A stretch of 64,000 nt of DNA, taken from NCBI RefSeq assembly GCF_000025625.1, contig NC_013922.1:2542001-2606000 (forward strand). The letters run 5' to 3'. Under the pieces are notes generated by a model. That model ran no database searches, was not told the DNA's origin, and saw nothing but the letters and a program-made list of their open reading frames with translations. Positions 18,474 to 26,756 of this stretch are shown here, in pieces. A program made the translations under genes and the position numbers. The stretch comes from Natrialba magadii ATCC 43099 (GTDB lineage Archaea; Halobacteriota; Halobacteria; Halobacteriales; Natrialbaceae). The first letter of the stretch is position 1. Each line of letters starts with the position of its first letter.

Positions 18474-19815
18474 CCGGCGGACCGATCAGCACCGCCGCAC
18501 CGGCGAACCGCTGCTCTCGGTGCGAAACCTGAAGAAACACTACCCGATTACGGAAGGCATCCTCTCGAAGGAAGTCGGTCGTGTTCGTGCCGTCGACGGG
18601 ATCGATTTCGATGTCTATCCCGGCGAAACAGTCGGTATCGTCGGCGAGAGTGGCTGTGGGAAGTCGACCGCTGCGAGTTCACTGATCCGACTCGAGGAGC
18701 CGACTGACGGGTCAGTGCTGTTCGACGGCGAGGACATCACCGAGTATGACCGGGAGGAGATGAAAGCGTTCAGGCGTCGGGTGCAGATGATCTTCCAGGA
18801 TCCGGAGTCGAGTTTCGACCCCCGCATGAGTATCGGCGATGCGATTGCCGAGCCGCTGACCGTGCAGGGACTGACCGACACCGCTCGCCGGCGCGAGATC
18901 ATCGCCGACTTGCTCGAACGAGTCGGTCTCTCTGCCTCGGATGCCGACCGCTATCCACACGAACTCAGTGGCGGGCAGAAACAGCGCGTCGGACTTGCGC
19001 GGGCGCTCTCGATGAATCCCGACATGATCATCGCGGACGAACCGGTCTCGGCGCTCGACGTCTCGATCCAGTCTGAGATCCTGGCACTGATGAACGACTT
19101 GCAGGAGAAGTTTGGACTCAGTATCCTGATCATCAGCCACAATCTGGCCGTTATCCGCCAGATCTGCGACCGCGTCGCCGTGATGTACCTCGGTGAAATC
19201 GTCGAGCTCGGACGGACGGACGAGGTCTTCGCGAATCCCCAGCATCCATATACGCGGGCGCTGCTTGCTTCGATTCCGACTGCCGATCCGACGGATCGCG
19301 GGATGGGCGTCGAACTCACCGGTGACGTGCCGAGTCCGTCGAATCCACCGTCGGGCTGTCGCTTCCACACCCGGTGTCCAGAGGTTATTCAGCCCGAGGG
19401 CTACGAGTTCGAACAGTCGGTCTGGCGGCGCGTCATGGATCTCCGGCAGAAACTCGACAGTGGCTCTATCGACGTTGAGGCGATTCGCGACATGATCCTC
19501 ACCGAGACGGATAGCTACGAAACGACCGCGGAGATTCCCACCGCTAAAACCAGGGTTCGAGTGCGCGAGGAGTTCGACATTCCGAAGCCGCTTTCGGATC
19601 CACAGGCAGAGTCCGTTCTCGAGGAGGCGATCGAAGAGATCGTTACGGGTAACGACGAGGCCGCCCGTGAGTATCTCGCAGCCGAGTTCGCCACTCCCTG
19701 TGAGACCCAGTCGCCGGTACTCGAGGACACGGAGTCCGGTCAGACAGCCTCCTGTCTGCGTATCGAGAACGAACTGCCACCGTCAGAAGTCGAACAAACG
19801 GTTCGATCAGACTGA
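18466..19815 (+). CDS. Peptide/nickel-type ABC importer ATPase, F-type subunit (system 2)
   Basis: 449 residues. Walker A 'GESGCGKST' (60-68), Q-loop 'IFQDP', signature 'LSGGQKQR', Walker B 'MIIADEP' and the 'SHNLAVIRQIC' switch region are complete. As in the system 1 F-type subunit, the C-terminal cysteine motif is split: Cys298 and Cys304 are separated from Cys412 and Cys430 by a helical acidic insertion of about 107 residues. The start overlaps the previous stop by 8 nt and has a perfect Shine-Dalgarno sequence. Last gene of the plus-strand operon. Confidence 0.92.
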   Translation: MSDRRTDQHRRTGEPLLSVRNLKKHYPITEGILSKEVGRVRAVDGIDFDVYPGETVGIVGESGCGKSTAASSLIRLEEPTDGSVLFDGEDITEYDREEMKAFRRRVQMIFQDPESSFDPRMSIGDAIAEPLTVQGLTDTARRREIIADLLERVGLSASDADRYPHELSGGQKQRVGLARALSMNPDMIIADEPVSALDVSIQSEILALMNDLQEKFGLSILIISHNLAVIRQICDRVAVMYLGEIVELGRTDEVFANPQHPYTRALLASIPTADPTDRGMGVELTGDVPSPSNPPSGCRFHTRCPEVIQPEGYEFEQSVWRRVMDLRQKLDSGSIDVEAIRDMILTETDSYETTAEIPTAKTRVRVREEFDIPKPLSDPQAESVLEEAIEEIVTGNDEAAREYLAAEFATPCETQSPVLEDTESGQTASCLRIENELPPSEVEQTVRSD

Positions 19816-19914
19816 TCGCCGGGCTGCTCTCCCGTTTCCGTTCGGTGAGCCCGCGCGGATTTTTCTGGGCTTCAGAAGGTCACCATTGCGGGGTGTGTCA
19901 GGACTGTTAGCTGC

Positions 19915-19940
19915 CAGTTGGCAGTTGGCAGTTGGCAGTT
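19915..19940. repeat. CAGTTGG heptamer tandem repeat
   Basis: Three complete copies of CAGTTGG (19915-19935) plus CAGTT follow each other between the end of system 2 and the 3' end of the convergent small membrane protein gene. A short slippage-type repeat with no recognised function. Confidence 0.8.
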
Positions 19941-19944
19941 CCAG

Positions 19945-20361
19945 TCACCAGTACTCCGTCACAAACGTCACAACGAGCACCAGCCCCCCCGCAAGCAAAA
20001 ACCGAACGCCACGAGACAGGCGCTCGGACTCCGTCAATGGGGTCGAACAGTTCAGCAATGCCGCCAGCCGTTCCTGGTGTGCCGTCGGTGTTTCTGCACC
20101 GGACTCGAGTTGTGCCTGTGCTTTCGTCTCCTCGTCGGTCGGTTTGCGTTTGGCACGCGGCTGGACGCCGGGCCGGGTGAGAATCGTCCCGATCGTGACG
20201 AGGAGGACGCCGAGGACGAACGTGGCTTCGCGGACCGTTGTCCAGCCACCGCCGCGGACCAGTGAGACACCGATGCCAATGACGACGGCGACACCGGTGA
20301 CGAGTGCTGCGTAGACCAACGCGTCGGCGGTGCGAAGGAGCCGACGGGACTCCTGTGTCAT
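19945..20361 (-). CDS. Small conserved haloarchaeal membrane protein (paralogue of the 4295-4738 gene)
   Basis: 138 residues with two N-terminal hydrophobic helices (about 15-35 and 44-61), a charged middle rich in Lys, Glu and Thr, and a C-terminal helix ('VRFLLAGGLVLVVTFVTEY'). Layout and several positions match the gene at 4295-4738. The two paralogues bracket the 15-kb twin ABC-importer block and lie on the same strand. Role unknown; one can speculate about an accessory membrane role, but no direct evidence exists. Confidence 0.75.
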   Translation of the reverse strand: MTQESRRLLRTADALVYAALVTGVAVVIGIGVSLVRGGGWTTVREATFVLGVLLVTIGTILTRPGVQPRAKRKPTDEETKAQAQLESGAETPTAHQERLAALLNCSTPLTESERLSRGVRFLLAGGLVLVVTFVTEYW

Positions 20362-20465
20362 GGCAGTGTCTCTGCAGGGTGGGTACTTCTAGCGTCCGGT
20401 TTGTGCGTCCAGGTCCGATCGAGAACGGACGTGCAAACAGGCAGTGAGTCTGCGTCGCTATCTAC

Positions 20466-20633
20466 TCACCTTGCTCGTCGCTCGGTAGTGAATATCTGAA
20501 ACGTATCGGGAGGTAGGTCTGAACCATGTCCACTCCGGTTCCGACGCTCGCTCGTGGCCTCTACCAACCACATGCGATGGATGACGCTCACGAATTTGTT
20601 CGCGCCAAAACATAGCGGGAGGTAGATTTGAAC
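20466..20633. repeat. Degenerate and exact copies of the initiator tRNA 3' end (possible attachment-site scars)
   Basis: The 21 bp at 20753-20773, which on the minus strand form the T-arm-to-acceptor end of the tRNA, recur exactly at 20613-20633 (TAGCGGGAGGTAGATTTGAAC) and with four differences at 20504-20524. The copy at 20466-20524 also matches the 40 bp beyond the tRNA end (20715-20752). Copies at 20504 and 20613 share a further flank ending in GCTCGTGGCCT. Such arrays arise when integrases insert elements into tRNA 3' ends; no integrase gene remains here. Confidence 0.7.
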
Positions 20634-20752
20634 CACGTCCACTTCGCTCCCTGCGGTCGCTCGTGGCCTACCTCAAATCTACTCGTTGTATTCACAGGGA
20701 TTCAGACTCACTCCTCACACTGTTCGTCGTTCGTTGTTGAATCCCTGAAAAG

Positions 20753-20827
20753 TAGCGGGAGGTAGATTTGAACTACCGGTCTGCGGGTTATGAGCCCGCC
20801 GGAATCTCCTGGCTATCCCATCCCGCT
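20753..20827 (-). tRNA. Initiator tRNA-Met (CAT)
   Basis: Read on the minus strand, acceptor arms AGCGGGA and TCCCGCT pair over 7 bp. The anticodon loop is CTCATAA closed by GCGGG/CCCGC, giving anticodon CAT at 20790-20792. The three consecutive G-C pairs next to the loop and the A1-U72-type end identify the initiator rather than the elongator. The D-arm contains GATAGCCAGGAGATTCC and the T-arm GGTAGTTCAAATCTACC. CCA is not encoded. A TATA-like CTTAACTA lies about 20-27 nt upstream (20846-20853). Confidence 0.95.
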
Positions 20828-20887
20828 ACCATATCGTAACCCGGTGTGCTAGTTAAGGGTTGTGATTCGGGTGCCGTATGCGGGTTT

Positions 20888-21340
20888 CTACCGTCCGTCC
20901 CGATGCACTTTCCACGTGTAGAGACTCTCACAGGTGTAGTTCACGAAGAATCCAATCCCGATTCCGATGACGTTTGCCAGTACGTAGTTGACGTCGTACC
21001 AGTTCACCAGCACCGCAAGCACCGTTAGCGTTACCAGGAACCCGCCAAACCTGACCGCGTTCGAGCGCAGGAATCGCCGCCCGAACGCTGAAACACTCCT
21101 CTTCCCGTGCCCGGCAAACGTCCAGTACTCGTTCAGGAGAAAAATCACTATAATCGACAGCTCCCAGGAGATCACCTTCGCAATCACCGGATCCAGACCG
21201 GTCAACTCGACCAGCGTAATCAGACCGGCATTGTCGACCGTCGCCCCAACGAGTCCAACGCTCGCAAACTGGCTAAACCGACTCGTCGAAAGCAATGCGT
21301 GAACCCGCGTTCGAATGGCGTCGATGAGTGAGTCAGTCAT
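20888..21340 (-). CDS. GtrA-like four-helix membrane protein
   Basis: 150 residues with four hydrophobic helices (about 25-43, 52-72, 95-112, 118-136) and the family features 'FASVGLVGATVDNAGLI', 'ELSIIVIFLLNEYWTF' and 'GIGIGFFVNYTCESLYTW'. GtrA-family proteins are thought to move lipid-linked sugars or assist glycosyltransfer in the envelope. There is no glycosyltransferase gene next to it, which is unusual, since it instead borders the tRNA-Met scar region. The lone setting makes the substrate unknowable here. Confidence 0.88.
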   Translation of the reverse strand: MTDSLIDAIRTRVHALLSTSRFSQFASVGLVGATVDNAGLITLVELTGLDPVIAKVISWELSIIVIFLLNEYWTFAGHGKRSVSAFGRRFLRSNAVRFGGFLVTLTVLAVLVNWYDVNYVLANVIGIGIGFFVNYTCESLYTWKVHRDGR

Positions 21341-21646
21341 CTGGAACGTGTGAGGTACTCGAGTCCGCTGTCGACACTATCCATCACTGACAGGGGTGGC
21401 GGTTTGCCTCTTGTGATAGTGTCTGTCGATGCGGTGGTGGTGATGGGATGTGCGTATTCACGCCGGTACGATGACTGTCGCGGTCGGTGACTGTCACAGT
21501 ATGGGTCGTACTCCGTGCCTACCGGTCAGCTCTCTCTCTCTCTCTCGCAGGAGAGCGGATGCGGCCTGGAACGGGTGGAAAAAGTGACGGAAGAGTCAAC
21601 ACGGCGAGTGCGGAGTGTGTCTTCGGCCTGCTAGACTGTTCGCCCG
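21341..21646. other. Gene-free stretch with a (CT)n tract
   Basis: No coding frame with haloarchaeal character is seen. The stretch has an uninterrupted alternation of C and T at 21530-21546, beginning just after GGTCAG, and otherwise nothing recognisable. Confidence 0.6.
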
Positions 21647-21913
21647 CTAGACTGCGAGGTCGCCTTGCGGCCGAACGACCTCGACGGCACTGGCGTCGAC
21701 GCGCTCGACGTCCAGAAAGTGTGGGATGTAGTTCTGATGCTCGAAGTCCTTGTACTCCGATTCGGCACCGACGGTACACCACAGCTGGACCGTTTCGGGA
21801 CCGTGCCACTCGCCGTTGCGGTTGATTCCGAAACAGACCAGCTCCTCACCGTCGTGCTCGATGATCGCCCCTTTCCGAATGCCGGGGTCCCCGTGGATGA
21901 TGAGCTGCTTCAT
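21647..21913 (-). CDS. HAH_0734-family small conserved protein
   Basis: 88 residues. The start 'MKQLIIHGDPGIRKGAIIEHD' and the core 'FGINRNGEWHGPETVQLWC' match the haloarchaeal HAH_0734 family, named after the Haloarcula gene and of this length. A compact soluble beta-rich protein is likely, with no signal or membrane segment. Function unknown. It is divergent from the rpl44e operon; the 294-nt gap between them holds a repeat at 21991-22021. Confidence 0.88.
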   Translation of the reverse strand: MKQLIIHGDPGIRKGAIIEHDGEELVCFGINRNGEWHGPETVQLWCTVGAESEYKDFEHQNYIPHFLDVERVDASAVEVVRPQGDLAV

Positions 21914-21990
21914 ACGGCACAGTTCTCAGGAGAGCGGATTAAACGCTTCGAACACCTGCGGCTATTGGCCGGGTTTCTACAGACGGGTTA

Positions 21991-22021
21991 TATAGTAACA
22001 ACTGCTACTATAGTAGCCACT
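21991..22021. repeat. TATAGTARCMACT direct repeat with embedded palindrome
   Basis: TATAGTAACAACTG (21991-22004) is followed at 22009-22021 by TATAGTAGCCACT. GCTACTATAGTAGC at 22004-22017 is a perfect 14-bp palindrome. The same two sequence versions form the inverted ends of the element at 33875-33959. The rest of the 21914-22207 gap shows a TTTTAAAC TATA-like word at 22166-22173 for the rpl44e operon and no gene. Confidence 0.65.
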
Positions 22022-22207
22022 CCAAGCCACTCTCCTTCTCATTATCTGCGGTATACGATTGTGGACACAACACACGTTGTGTCGTATGGATACGACACAC
22101 AACGAAACGCGCGCCCGCGTGAAGGGCGCCCTCGCCCCTTCGCGGTCGACGACGAACCAAACGGGTTTTAAACAGCGCTGTCTTAGCCCACGTCAAGTGA
22201 GATAACC

Positions 22208-22489
22208 ATGCAGATGCCACGCCGATTCAATACGTACTGTCCGCACTGCAACGAACATCACGAACACGAAGTCGAGAAATCTCGATCGGGACGTTCCTCC
22301 GGGATGAAGTGGGACGCTCGCCGAACGCGGCGCAACACTGCGTCCATCGGTAACTCCGGTCGCTTCTCGAAGGTCCCCGGTGGCGAGAAGCCAACCAAGA
22401 AGACCGACCTCAAGTACCGCTGCAGCGAGTGTGGCAAGGCCCACCTCCGCGAGGGATGGCGTGCCGGCCGACTCGAGTTCCAGGAGTGA
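22208..22489 (+). CDS. rpl44e: 50S ribosomal protein L44e
   Basis: 93 residues, full length. '[22 protein letters not shown]' gives the first zinc-binding pair (Cys11, Cys14) and '[16 protein letters not shown]' the second, as in archaeal L44e. The middle is rich in Arg and Gly and would contact 23S rRNA. It opens the operon rpl44e-rps27e-aif2a-nop10-pac2, an arrangement that recurs in archaeal genomes. The next gene starts 5 nt after the stop. Confidence 0.97.
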   Translation: MQMPRRFNTYCPHCNEHHEHEVEKSRSGRSSGMKWDARRTRRNTASIGNSGRFSKVPGGEKPTKKTDLKYRCSECGKAHLREGWRAGRLEFQE

Positions 22490-22494
22490 TTCAC

Positions 22495-22668
22495 ATGGCA
22501 GGAAATTTCTACAGCGTCCGATGCAGTGACTGCGAGAACGAACAGACCGTCTTCGGCAAGGCCTCCACGGAAGTCGCCTGTGCCGTCTGTGGCACGACGC
22601 TTGCGCGACCGACCGGTGGCAAAGCCGAGATTGAACACGAAATCGTCGAAACAGTCGAGTCACGATGA
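22495..22668 (+). CDS. rps27e: 30S ribosomal protein S27e
   Basis: 57 residues from '[10 protein letters not shown]', the family start; the frame is open further upstream but inside rpl44e. A zinc ribbon is formed by 'CSDCENEQ' and '[18 protein letters not shown]'. S27e sits in the small subunit near the platform. The stop overlaps the aif2a ATG by 4 nt (ATGA), so the two are likely translated together. Confidence 0.96.
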   Translation: MAGNFYSVRCSDCENEQTVFGKASTEVACAVCGTTLARPTGGKAEIEHEIVETVESR

Positions 22669-23465
22669 AGTACAGCGGCTGGCCCGACCCCGGCGAACTC
22701 GTCGTCGGCAAGATCGACGAGATCGAAGACTTCGGAGTCTTCGTCGATCTCGAGGAGTACGAGGACAAGCGCGGCCTGATCCACATCTCCGAGGTCGCCA
22801 GCGGATGGATCAAGAACGTCCGTGACCACGTCCGAGAGGGCCAGATCGCCGTCTGCAAGGTCCTAGATGTCGACAAGGAGTCCCAGCAGATCGACCTCTC
22901 GCTCAAGGACGTCAACGACCACCAGCGCTCGGAGAAGATCCAGCAGTGGAAAAACGAGCAGAAGGCCGACAACTGGATGGATCTGGCGACCGGCGACGAT
23001 GTGGGTGACGAAGAGTTCACCGCCATCGCAAACGAGCTTATCGGCGCACACGGCAGCCTCTATGAAGGCTTCAAGCAGGCTGCGATCCACGGCCGCGAAG
23101 CACTCGACGACACCGAACTCACGGACGAGGAGATCGACTCACTCGTCGAAACCGCTCGCGAGAACGTCTCGGTGCCGTACGTCAACGTCACCGGCTACGT
23201 CGACCTCGAGAACCCGTCGGCAACCGGTGTCGACGGCATTCGTGAGGCACTCGAGGCCGCCGAAGGGAACGGCGAGGTGCCGGAAGAAGTCGACCTCGAA
23301 GTGACCTACGTCGGCGCACCCGAGTACCGGATCCGAGTGCAGGCACCGAACTACAAGACTGCCGAGGCCCAACTCGAGGAGAGCGCCGACCGCGCAATCG
23401 CTGCAATCCAGGGCCACGGTGGCGACGGCGAGTACCACCGCGAGCGACGGACTGACGAGGAGTAG
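22665..23465 (+). CDS. aif2a: Translation initiation factor aIF2, alpha subunit
   Basis: 266 residues, the usual length. The N-terminal S1/OB domain reads '[20 protein letters not shown]' and continues to about residue 85; a helical domain follows (about 90-170), then an alpha/beta domain with '[20 protein letters not shown]'. aIF2 brings initiator tRNA-Met to the small subunit, and the alpha subunit binds RNA. The eukaryotic regulatory serine region is not conserved. Operon position between rps27e and nop10 is the usual archaeal one. Confidence 0.96.
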   Translation: MKYSGWPDPGELVVGKIDEIEDFGVFVDLEEYEDKRGLIHISEVASGWIKNVRDHVREGQIAVCKVLDVDKESQQIDLSLKDVNDHQRSEKIQQWKNEQKADNWMDLATGDDVGDEEFTAIANELIGAHGSLYEGFKQAAIHGREALDDTELTDEEIDSLVETARENVSVPYVNVTGYVDLENPSATGVDGIREALEAAEGNGEVPEEVDLEVTYVGAPEYRIRVQAPNYKTAEAQLEESADRAIAAIQGHGGDGEYHRERRTDEE

Positions 23466-23511
23466 CCGACTGAAACGGTTCCCGTTTCACAGACAACAGC
23501 CATCACTACCA

Positions 23512-23694
23512 ATGAAATCTGATATCCGGGTGTGTTCGGAGTGGCGCGAGCGACACGACCGCCCGCGATATACCCTTTCTGCGACGTGTCCGGACTGTGG
23601 CGCTACCACCGAAAACAGCGCCCCGGCACCCTTCGATCCCGAAGATCCCTACGGCGAGTACCGACGCGCTCTTAAACGTCGCCATCGCTGCTAG
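23512..23694 (+). CDS. nop10: H/ACA RNA-protein complex component Nop10
   Basis: 60 residues from 'MKSDIRVCSEW'; the longer frame from 23419 overlaps aif2a in another frame and is not used. The zinc pair in 'TCPDCGATTE' and the tail 'FDPEDPYGEYRRALKRRH' are diagnostic of Nop10, which joins Cbf5, Gar1 and L7Ae in guide-directed pseudouridylation. The stop is 5 nt before the pac2 start. Confidence 0.95.
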   Translation: MKSDIRVCSEWRERHDRPRYTLSATCPDCGATTENSAPAPFDPEDPYGEYRRALKRRHRC

Positions 23695-23699
23695 GGTAT

Positions 23700-24467
23700 A
23701 TGGACGAACTCGACATCGACGCGGTCGCCGAACTCGAACTGGACGACCCCGTACTCGTCGAGGGGCTGCCGGGTGTCGGACACGTTGGGAAACTCGCCGT
23801 CGACCACCTGCTGGAGGAACTCGAAGGCGAGAGTACGCTCGTTCGACGGGTGTACTCCCGCGAGTTCCCGCCACAGGTGACTGTCGAAGACGGCGTCTCG
23901 GAACTCACCTGTGCCGAAATCTACGCGGTATCCCCGCCGGAAGGACGTGACCTGCTCTTGCTGACCGGCGATCATCAAGCGCAGACGAACGATGGCCACT
24001 ACGTGCTGACGAGTGCGTTCCTCGACATCGCCGAGGAGTTCGGCGCGTCTGAGGCGTTCGCACTCGGCGGTATTCCCACGGGCGAGCTCATCGACGAGTA
24101 CGCCGTCGTAGGTGCCATGACAGCGGAGTCGATGCGCGAGAATCTCGAGGAGTCCGGCGTCGAGTTCAGAGAGGACGAGCCGGCGGGCGGTATCGTCGGT
24201 GTCTCGGGTCTACTGCTCGGCCTCGGCGCGCGTCGCGAGTTCGAGGTGGCGTGTCTGATGGGCGAGACGAGCGGCTATCTCGTCGATCCGAAAAGCGCTC
24301 GCGCCGTGCTCGAGGTGTTAGAGGAGGTACTCGAGATCGATCTGGATTACGAGACGCTCGATGAGCGTGCTGGGGAGATGGAAGACGTCATCGGGAAGAT
24401 TCAGGAGATGGAACAGCAACAGCAGATGGACGTACCGACGGACGACGATTTGCGGTATATTGGCTAA
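23700..24467 (+). CDS. Proteasome assembly chaperone-like (PAC2) family protein
   Basis: 255 residues. 'PVLVEGLPGVGHVGKLAVDH' at 16-35 is the PAC2 signature, and 'FALGGIPTGE', 'GGIVGVSGLLLGLG' and the C-terminal coiled helix ending 'QEMEQQQQMDVPTDDDLRYI' complete the family. Archaeal members resemble eukaryotic PAC2 and the archaeal PbaA/PbaB chaperones, and are usually found next to nop10. A direct role in proteasome assembly is inferred from homology. Confidence 0.93.
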   Translation: MDELDIDAVAELELDDPVLVEGLPGVGHVGKLAVDHLLEELEGESTLVRRVYSREFPPQVTVEDGVSELTCAEIYAVSPPEGRDLLLLTGDHQAQTNDGHYVLTSAFLDIAEEFGASEAFALGGIPTGELIDEYAVVGAMTAESMRENLEESGVEFREDEPAGGIVGVSGLLLGLGARREFEVACLMGETSGYLVDPKSARAVLEVLEEVLEIDLDYETLDERAGEMEDVIGKIQEMEQQQQMDVPTDDDLRYIG

Positions 24468-24508
24468 TTCCGACCCGAAACGCGTCGAACGACGCTGGGT
24501 GTCGTTGT

Positions 24509-24588
24509 TCTGTTCTTCTCTCCTGTATTCTCCTCACCTATCCTCCCCCCTCCTGTACTCTCCTTTCCTCTCCTCTCTTCACCTCTCC
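24509..24588 (+). terminator. Polypyrimidine tract after the rpl44e operon, candidate terminator
   Basis: About 80 nt made almost only of C and T on the sense strand, including two copies of CTCCTGTAYTCTCCT at 24520-24534 and 24550-24564, 30 nt apart. RNA from it would be U/C-rich, and archaeal transcription often ends on such tracts. It lies between the pac2 stop and the next start at 24639. Confidence 0.45.
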
Positions 24589-24638
24589 GATCATTTCGTT
24601 TCGGAACCATTTTCTAGAGACTGGACCGTGGTTGCGAT

Positions 24639-25913
24639 ATGCCACTGACGCCGGACCGACGACTACAGGGACGCATCGCCGCTGCGTTCGCGCTGGTCGT
24701 CGGAGTCAACGGACTCGTGCTTTCGGTACTCGTCTGGAGTATTCACCGGCTCCTGTCCGCGAGCGGTCGGTCTCTGTCCGTCGAACTCGGCGTCCCGGCC
24801 TCCGTCGGCGCGCTCCTGGTCGGTGCAATCGGTCTCGTCGCTGTCCAGGCTCGATACGGGTCGCTGACGGCTGTGTCCGGACTCGAGCCCGAACCGATCG
24901 ACGGTGACGGTCCCCGAAACGTCGGCGCACGGGTCCGGCGGCTGGCGACGCAGGCGGACGTCCCGCAACCGGCAGTCGCCGTCGCCGACTGTACCGAACC
25001 GAACTGTCTAACCGTTGGGAGCCAGCGGTCTCCGACGATCGTGGTCACCACGGGACTGCTCGACGCCCTCGGGGACACCGAACTCGACGCGGCACTGGCC
25101 CACGAGGTCGCCCACCTCGCGAACCGTGATCTCACGGTCGTCAGTGCTGTCGCCGCGATCGTCGCAATCGGTGATCGGCTGCTCGAGCGCGAACGCATGC
25201 TTCGAGGGGTGCTCGTGGCGATGATCGTATTCGTCATCAGGTTGGGCCCCGTTTTCGGACTAATGCTGTTGTTCGTTCTCGTCGCGCCGTTTGTCGCGAT
25301 TACAGTGGGCTTTCTGGTTGTGAGCCCCGTCGCGCGATTGCTGCTCGGGATCTACGCCATTACACTCGGCCTGTTCGCAAAGGCCCGCGAGTACGCCGCC
25401 GATCGCGGGGCGAGCCAACTCGTCGGCGATCCGGCCGCAGTTGCAAGCGCCCTCGAGACGCTCGACGGTGGCGACCGTCCGAAACGGGACGCACGACTCG
25501 ACGCGAGCGCAACGCTCGGAATCGTTTCCCAGTCGCTCTCGATCGACTGGGCGGACGGCGAGGGCGACGAAGACGGCGACGCCGATGAAAGTTGGTTCGA
25601 ACGCCTGTTCGTCGGTCAGTTTGACATGTGGCGGGAGAACGTCTCGGAGTTTGGCAACCGACAGTCCGAGAACGGGTTCGATCAACAGCGGTCTTCCGAC
25701 CGCGGCGCTGTAGATGCGGATGCGAATGCGAGTGCGGGTGCGGGTGACGACAGCGAATCGAAGTCGTGGATCGTCGAGCCGCTCGTGAAACCCGTTGTCG
25801 ACCCAATACGAGATCGAATTCGGCAAGTGTTGACGTGGCGGCCTCCGACACACCCCACGACCGAGTCACGAATCGAGCGATTACAGATGCTCGAACGGCG
25901 GCGGTGTGACTGA
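24639..25913 (+). CDS. htpX: HtpX-like M48 family membrane metalloprotease
   Basis: 424 residues. The zinc motif 'HEVAHL' (His155, Glu156, His159) and the third ligand in 'AREYAADRGAS' (Glu251) are intact. Two hydrophobic helices precede the catalytic region (about 11-32 and 48-68) and two follow it (about 185-208 and 209-245), as in HtpX. A C-terminal extension rich in Asp, Ala and Gly ('DADANASAGAGDDSES') with a final basic helix is specific to this homologue. HtpX-type proteases degrade damaged membrane proteins. Confidence 0.92.
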   Translation: MPLTPDRRLQGRIAAAFALVVGVNGLVLSVLVWSIHRLLSASGRSLSVELGVPASVGALLVGAIGLVAVQARYGSLTAVSGLEPEPIDGDGPRNVGARVRRLATQADVPQPAVAVADCTEPNCLTVGSQRSPTIVVTTGLLDALGDTELDAALAHEVAHLANRDLTVVSAVAAIVAIGDRLLERERMLRGVLVAMIVFVIRLGPVFGLMLLFVLVAPFVAITVGFLVVSPVARLLLGIYAITLGLFAKAREYAADRGASQLVGDPAAVASALETLDGGDRPKRDARLDASATLGIVSQSLSIDWADGEGDEDGDADESWFERLFVGQFDMWRENVSEFGNRQSENGFDQQRSSDRGAVDADANASAGAGDDSESKSWIVEPLVKPVVDPIRDRIRQVLTWRPPTHPTTESRIERLQMLERRRCD

Positions 25914-25976
25914 GTGGTGATCACGTACGTACGAGTCGCAGAATATCTCGCTGCGTGCTCTGCTCGACTCCCTGTA

Positions 25977-26756
25977 TCAGCCCTCGAGTACCTCGTACGC
26001 CACGTCCGCATCCCGAAGCGCATCCGTAACGCGCCCGACGGCATCCGTCGTCGCGATGGCAGTCACCTCGAGTCCGTGCTCGGCAGCGTCGGCTGCAACC
26101 TCACCGACGGCGAACGTCACTGCGGGTTCGACGTCTGCCTGTCGGCAGGCGACGGTCGCTTCGACACCCGTTGCGACGACGATATCCGCGTCGTCACAGG
26201 CGTCGCGAACCGTCTCGTCGTCGATCGCACGGCTACCACCCGTTCGAACCGTCGGTACCTGCAGCACCGTCACGGAGCCGGGTTCGAGCTCCATCACGCC
26301 CTCGAAACTCGTGACACCAACGTCGGTGCCGGCTTCAGCGTCGGTGGTGGCGATACCGGTTGCGGGACCCGCGCTGCCCGGGGTCGCATGAAGGAGGCCG
26401 TCCTCGAGTGTCAGTGAGACCGTATCGCCTTCTTCGATAGCATCGGCAGCGATGTAGGCGTCTTCGCTCATCGCACCGAGGACGTCGCCGGTGACGTGGT
26501 CGGCGAAGCGACGCACGTCGTCTGCGGCGCGAAAGAGCCAGTCGACGCCCTCGCGGGTGACGCGGTAGCGCGACCGACCTTCCTTCTCGACGAGCCCGTC
26601 GTCGACGAGGTCACGAATGTATTCGCTGACGGCCTGACTCGTCACGCCGACTTCCCCGGCGATCTCCCCCTGGCTGACAGCGGGCTGGCGCTCGGCGATC
26701 TGTACGAGGATCCGAAATCGCGTCGCGGCCCGTTTGTTGTCGAGGACGTCGACCAT
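25977..26756 (-). CDS. MarR-type winged-helix transcriptional regulator with C-terminal ligand-like domain
   Basis: 259 residues from 'MVDVLDNKRAATRF'; an in-frame ATG at 26825 would add 23 residues of unlike composition. Residues about 10-75 form a winged helix ('ISQGEIAGEVGVTSQAVSEY'-like, with 'LVDDGLVEKEGRSRYRVT'). The remaining 180 residues are alpha/beta with 'TVSLTLEDGLLHATPG' and could bind a small molecule. No target is evident; the geranylgeranyl reductase-like gene lies 275 nt away, divergently. Confidence 0.85.
   Translation of the reverse strand: MVDVLDNKRAATRFRILVQIAERQPAVSQGEIAGEVGVTSQAVSEYIRDLVDDGLVEKEGRSRYRVTREGVDWLFRAADDVRRFADHVTGDVLGAMSEDAYIAADAIEEGDTVSLTLEDGLLHATPGSAGPATGIATTDAEAGTDVGVTSFEGVMELEPGSVTVLQVPTVRTGGSRAIDDETVRDACDDADIVVATGVEATVACRQADVEPAVTFAVGEVAADAAEHGLEVTAIATTDAVGRVTDALRDADVAYEVLEG

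Noticed and set aside
5000-19815. Idea that the two importers are a recent inverted duplication
   Set aside because: The binding proteins, permease lengths and ATPase inserts differ widely, and the flanking paralogues point the same way instead of mirror-image.
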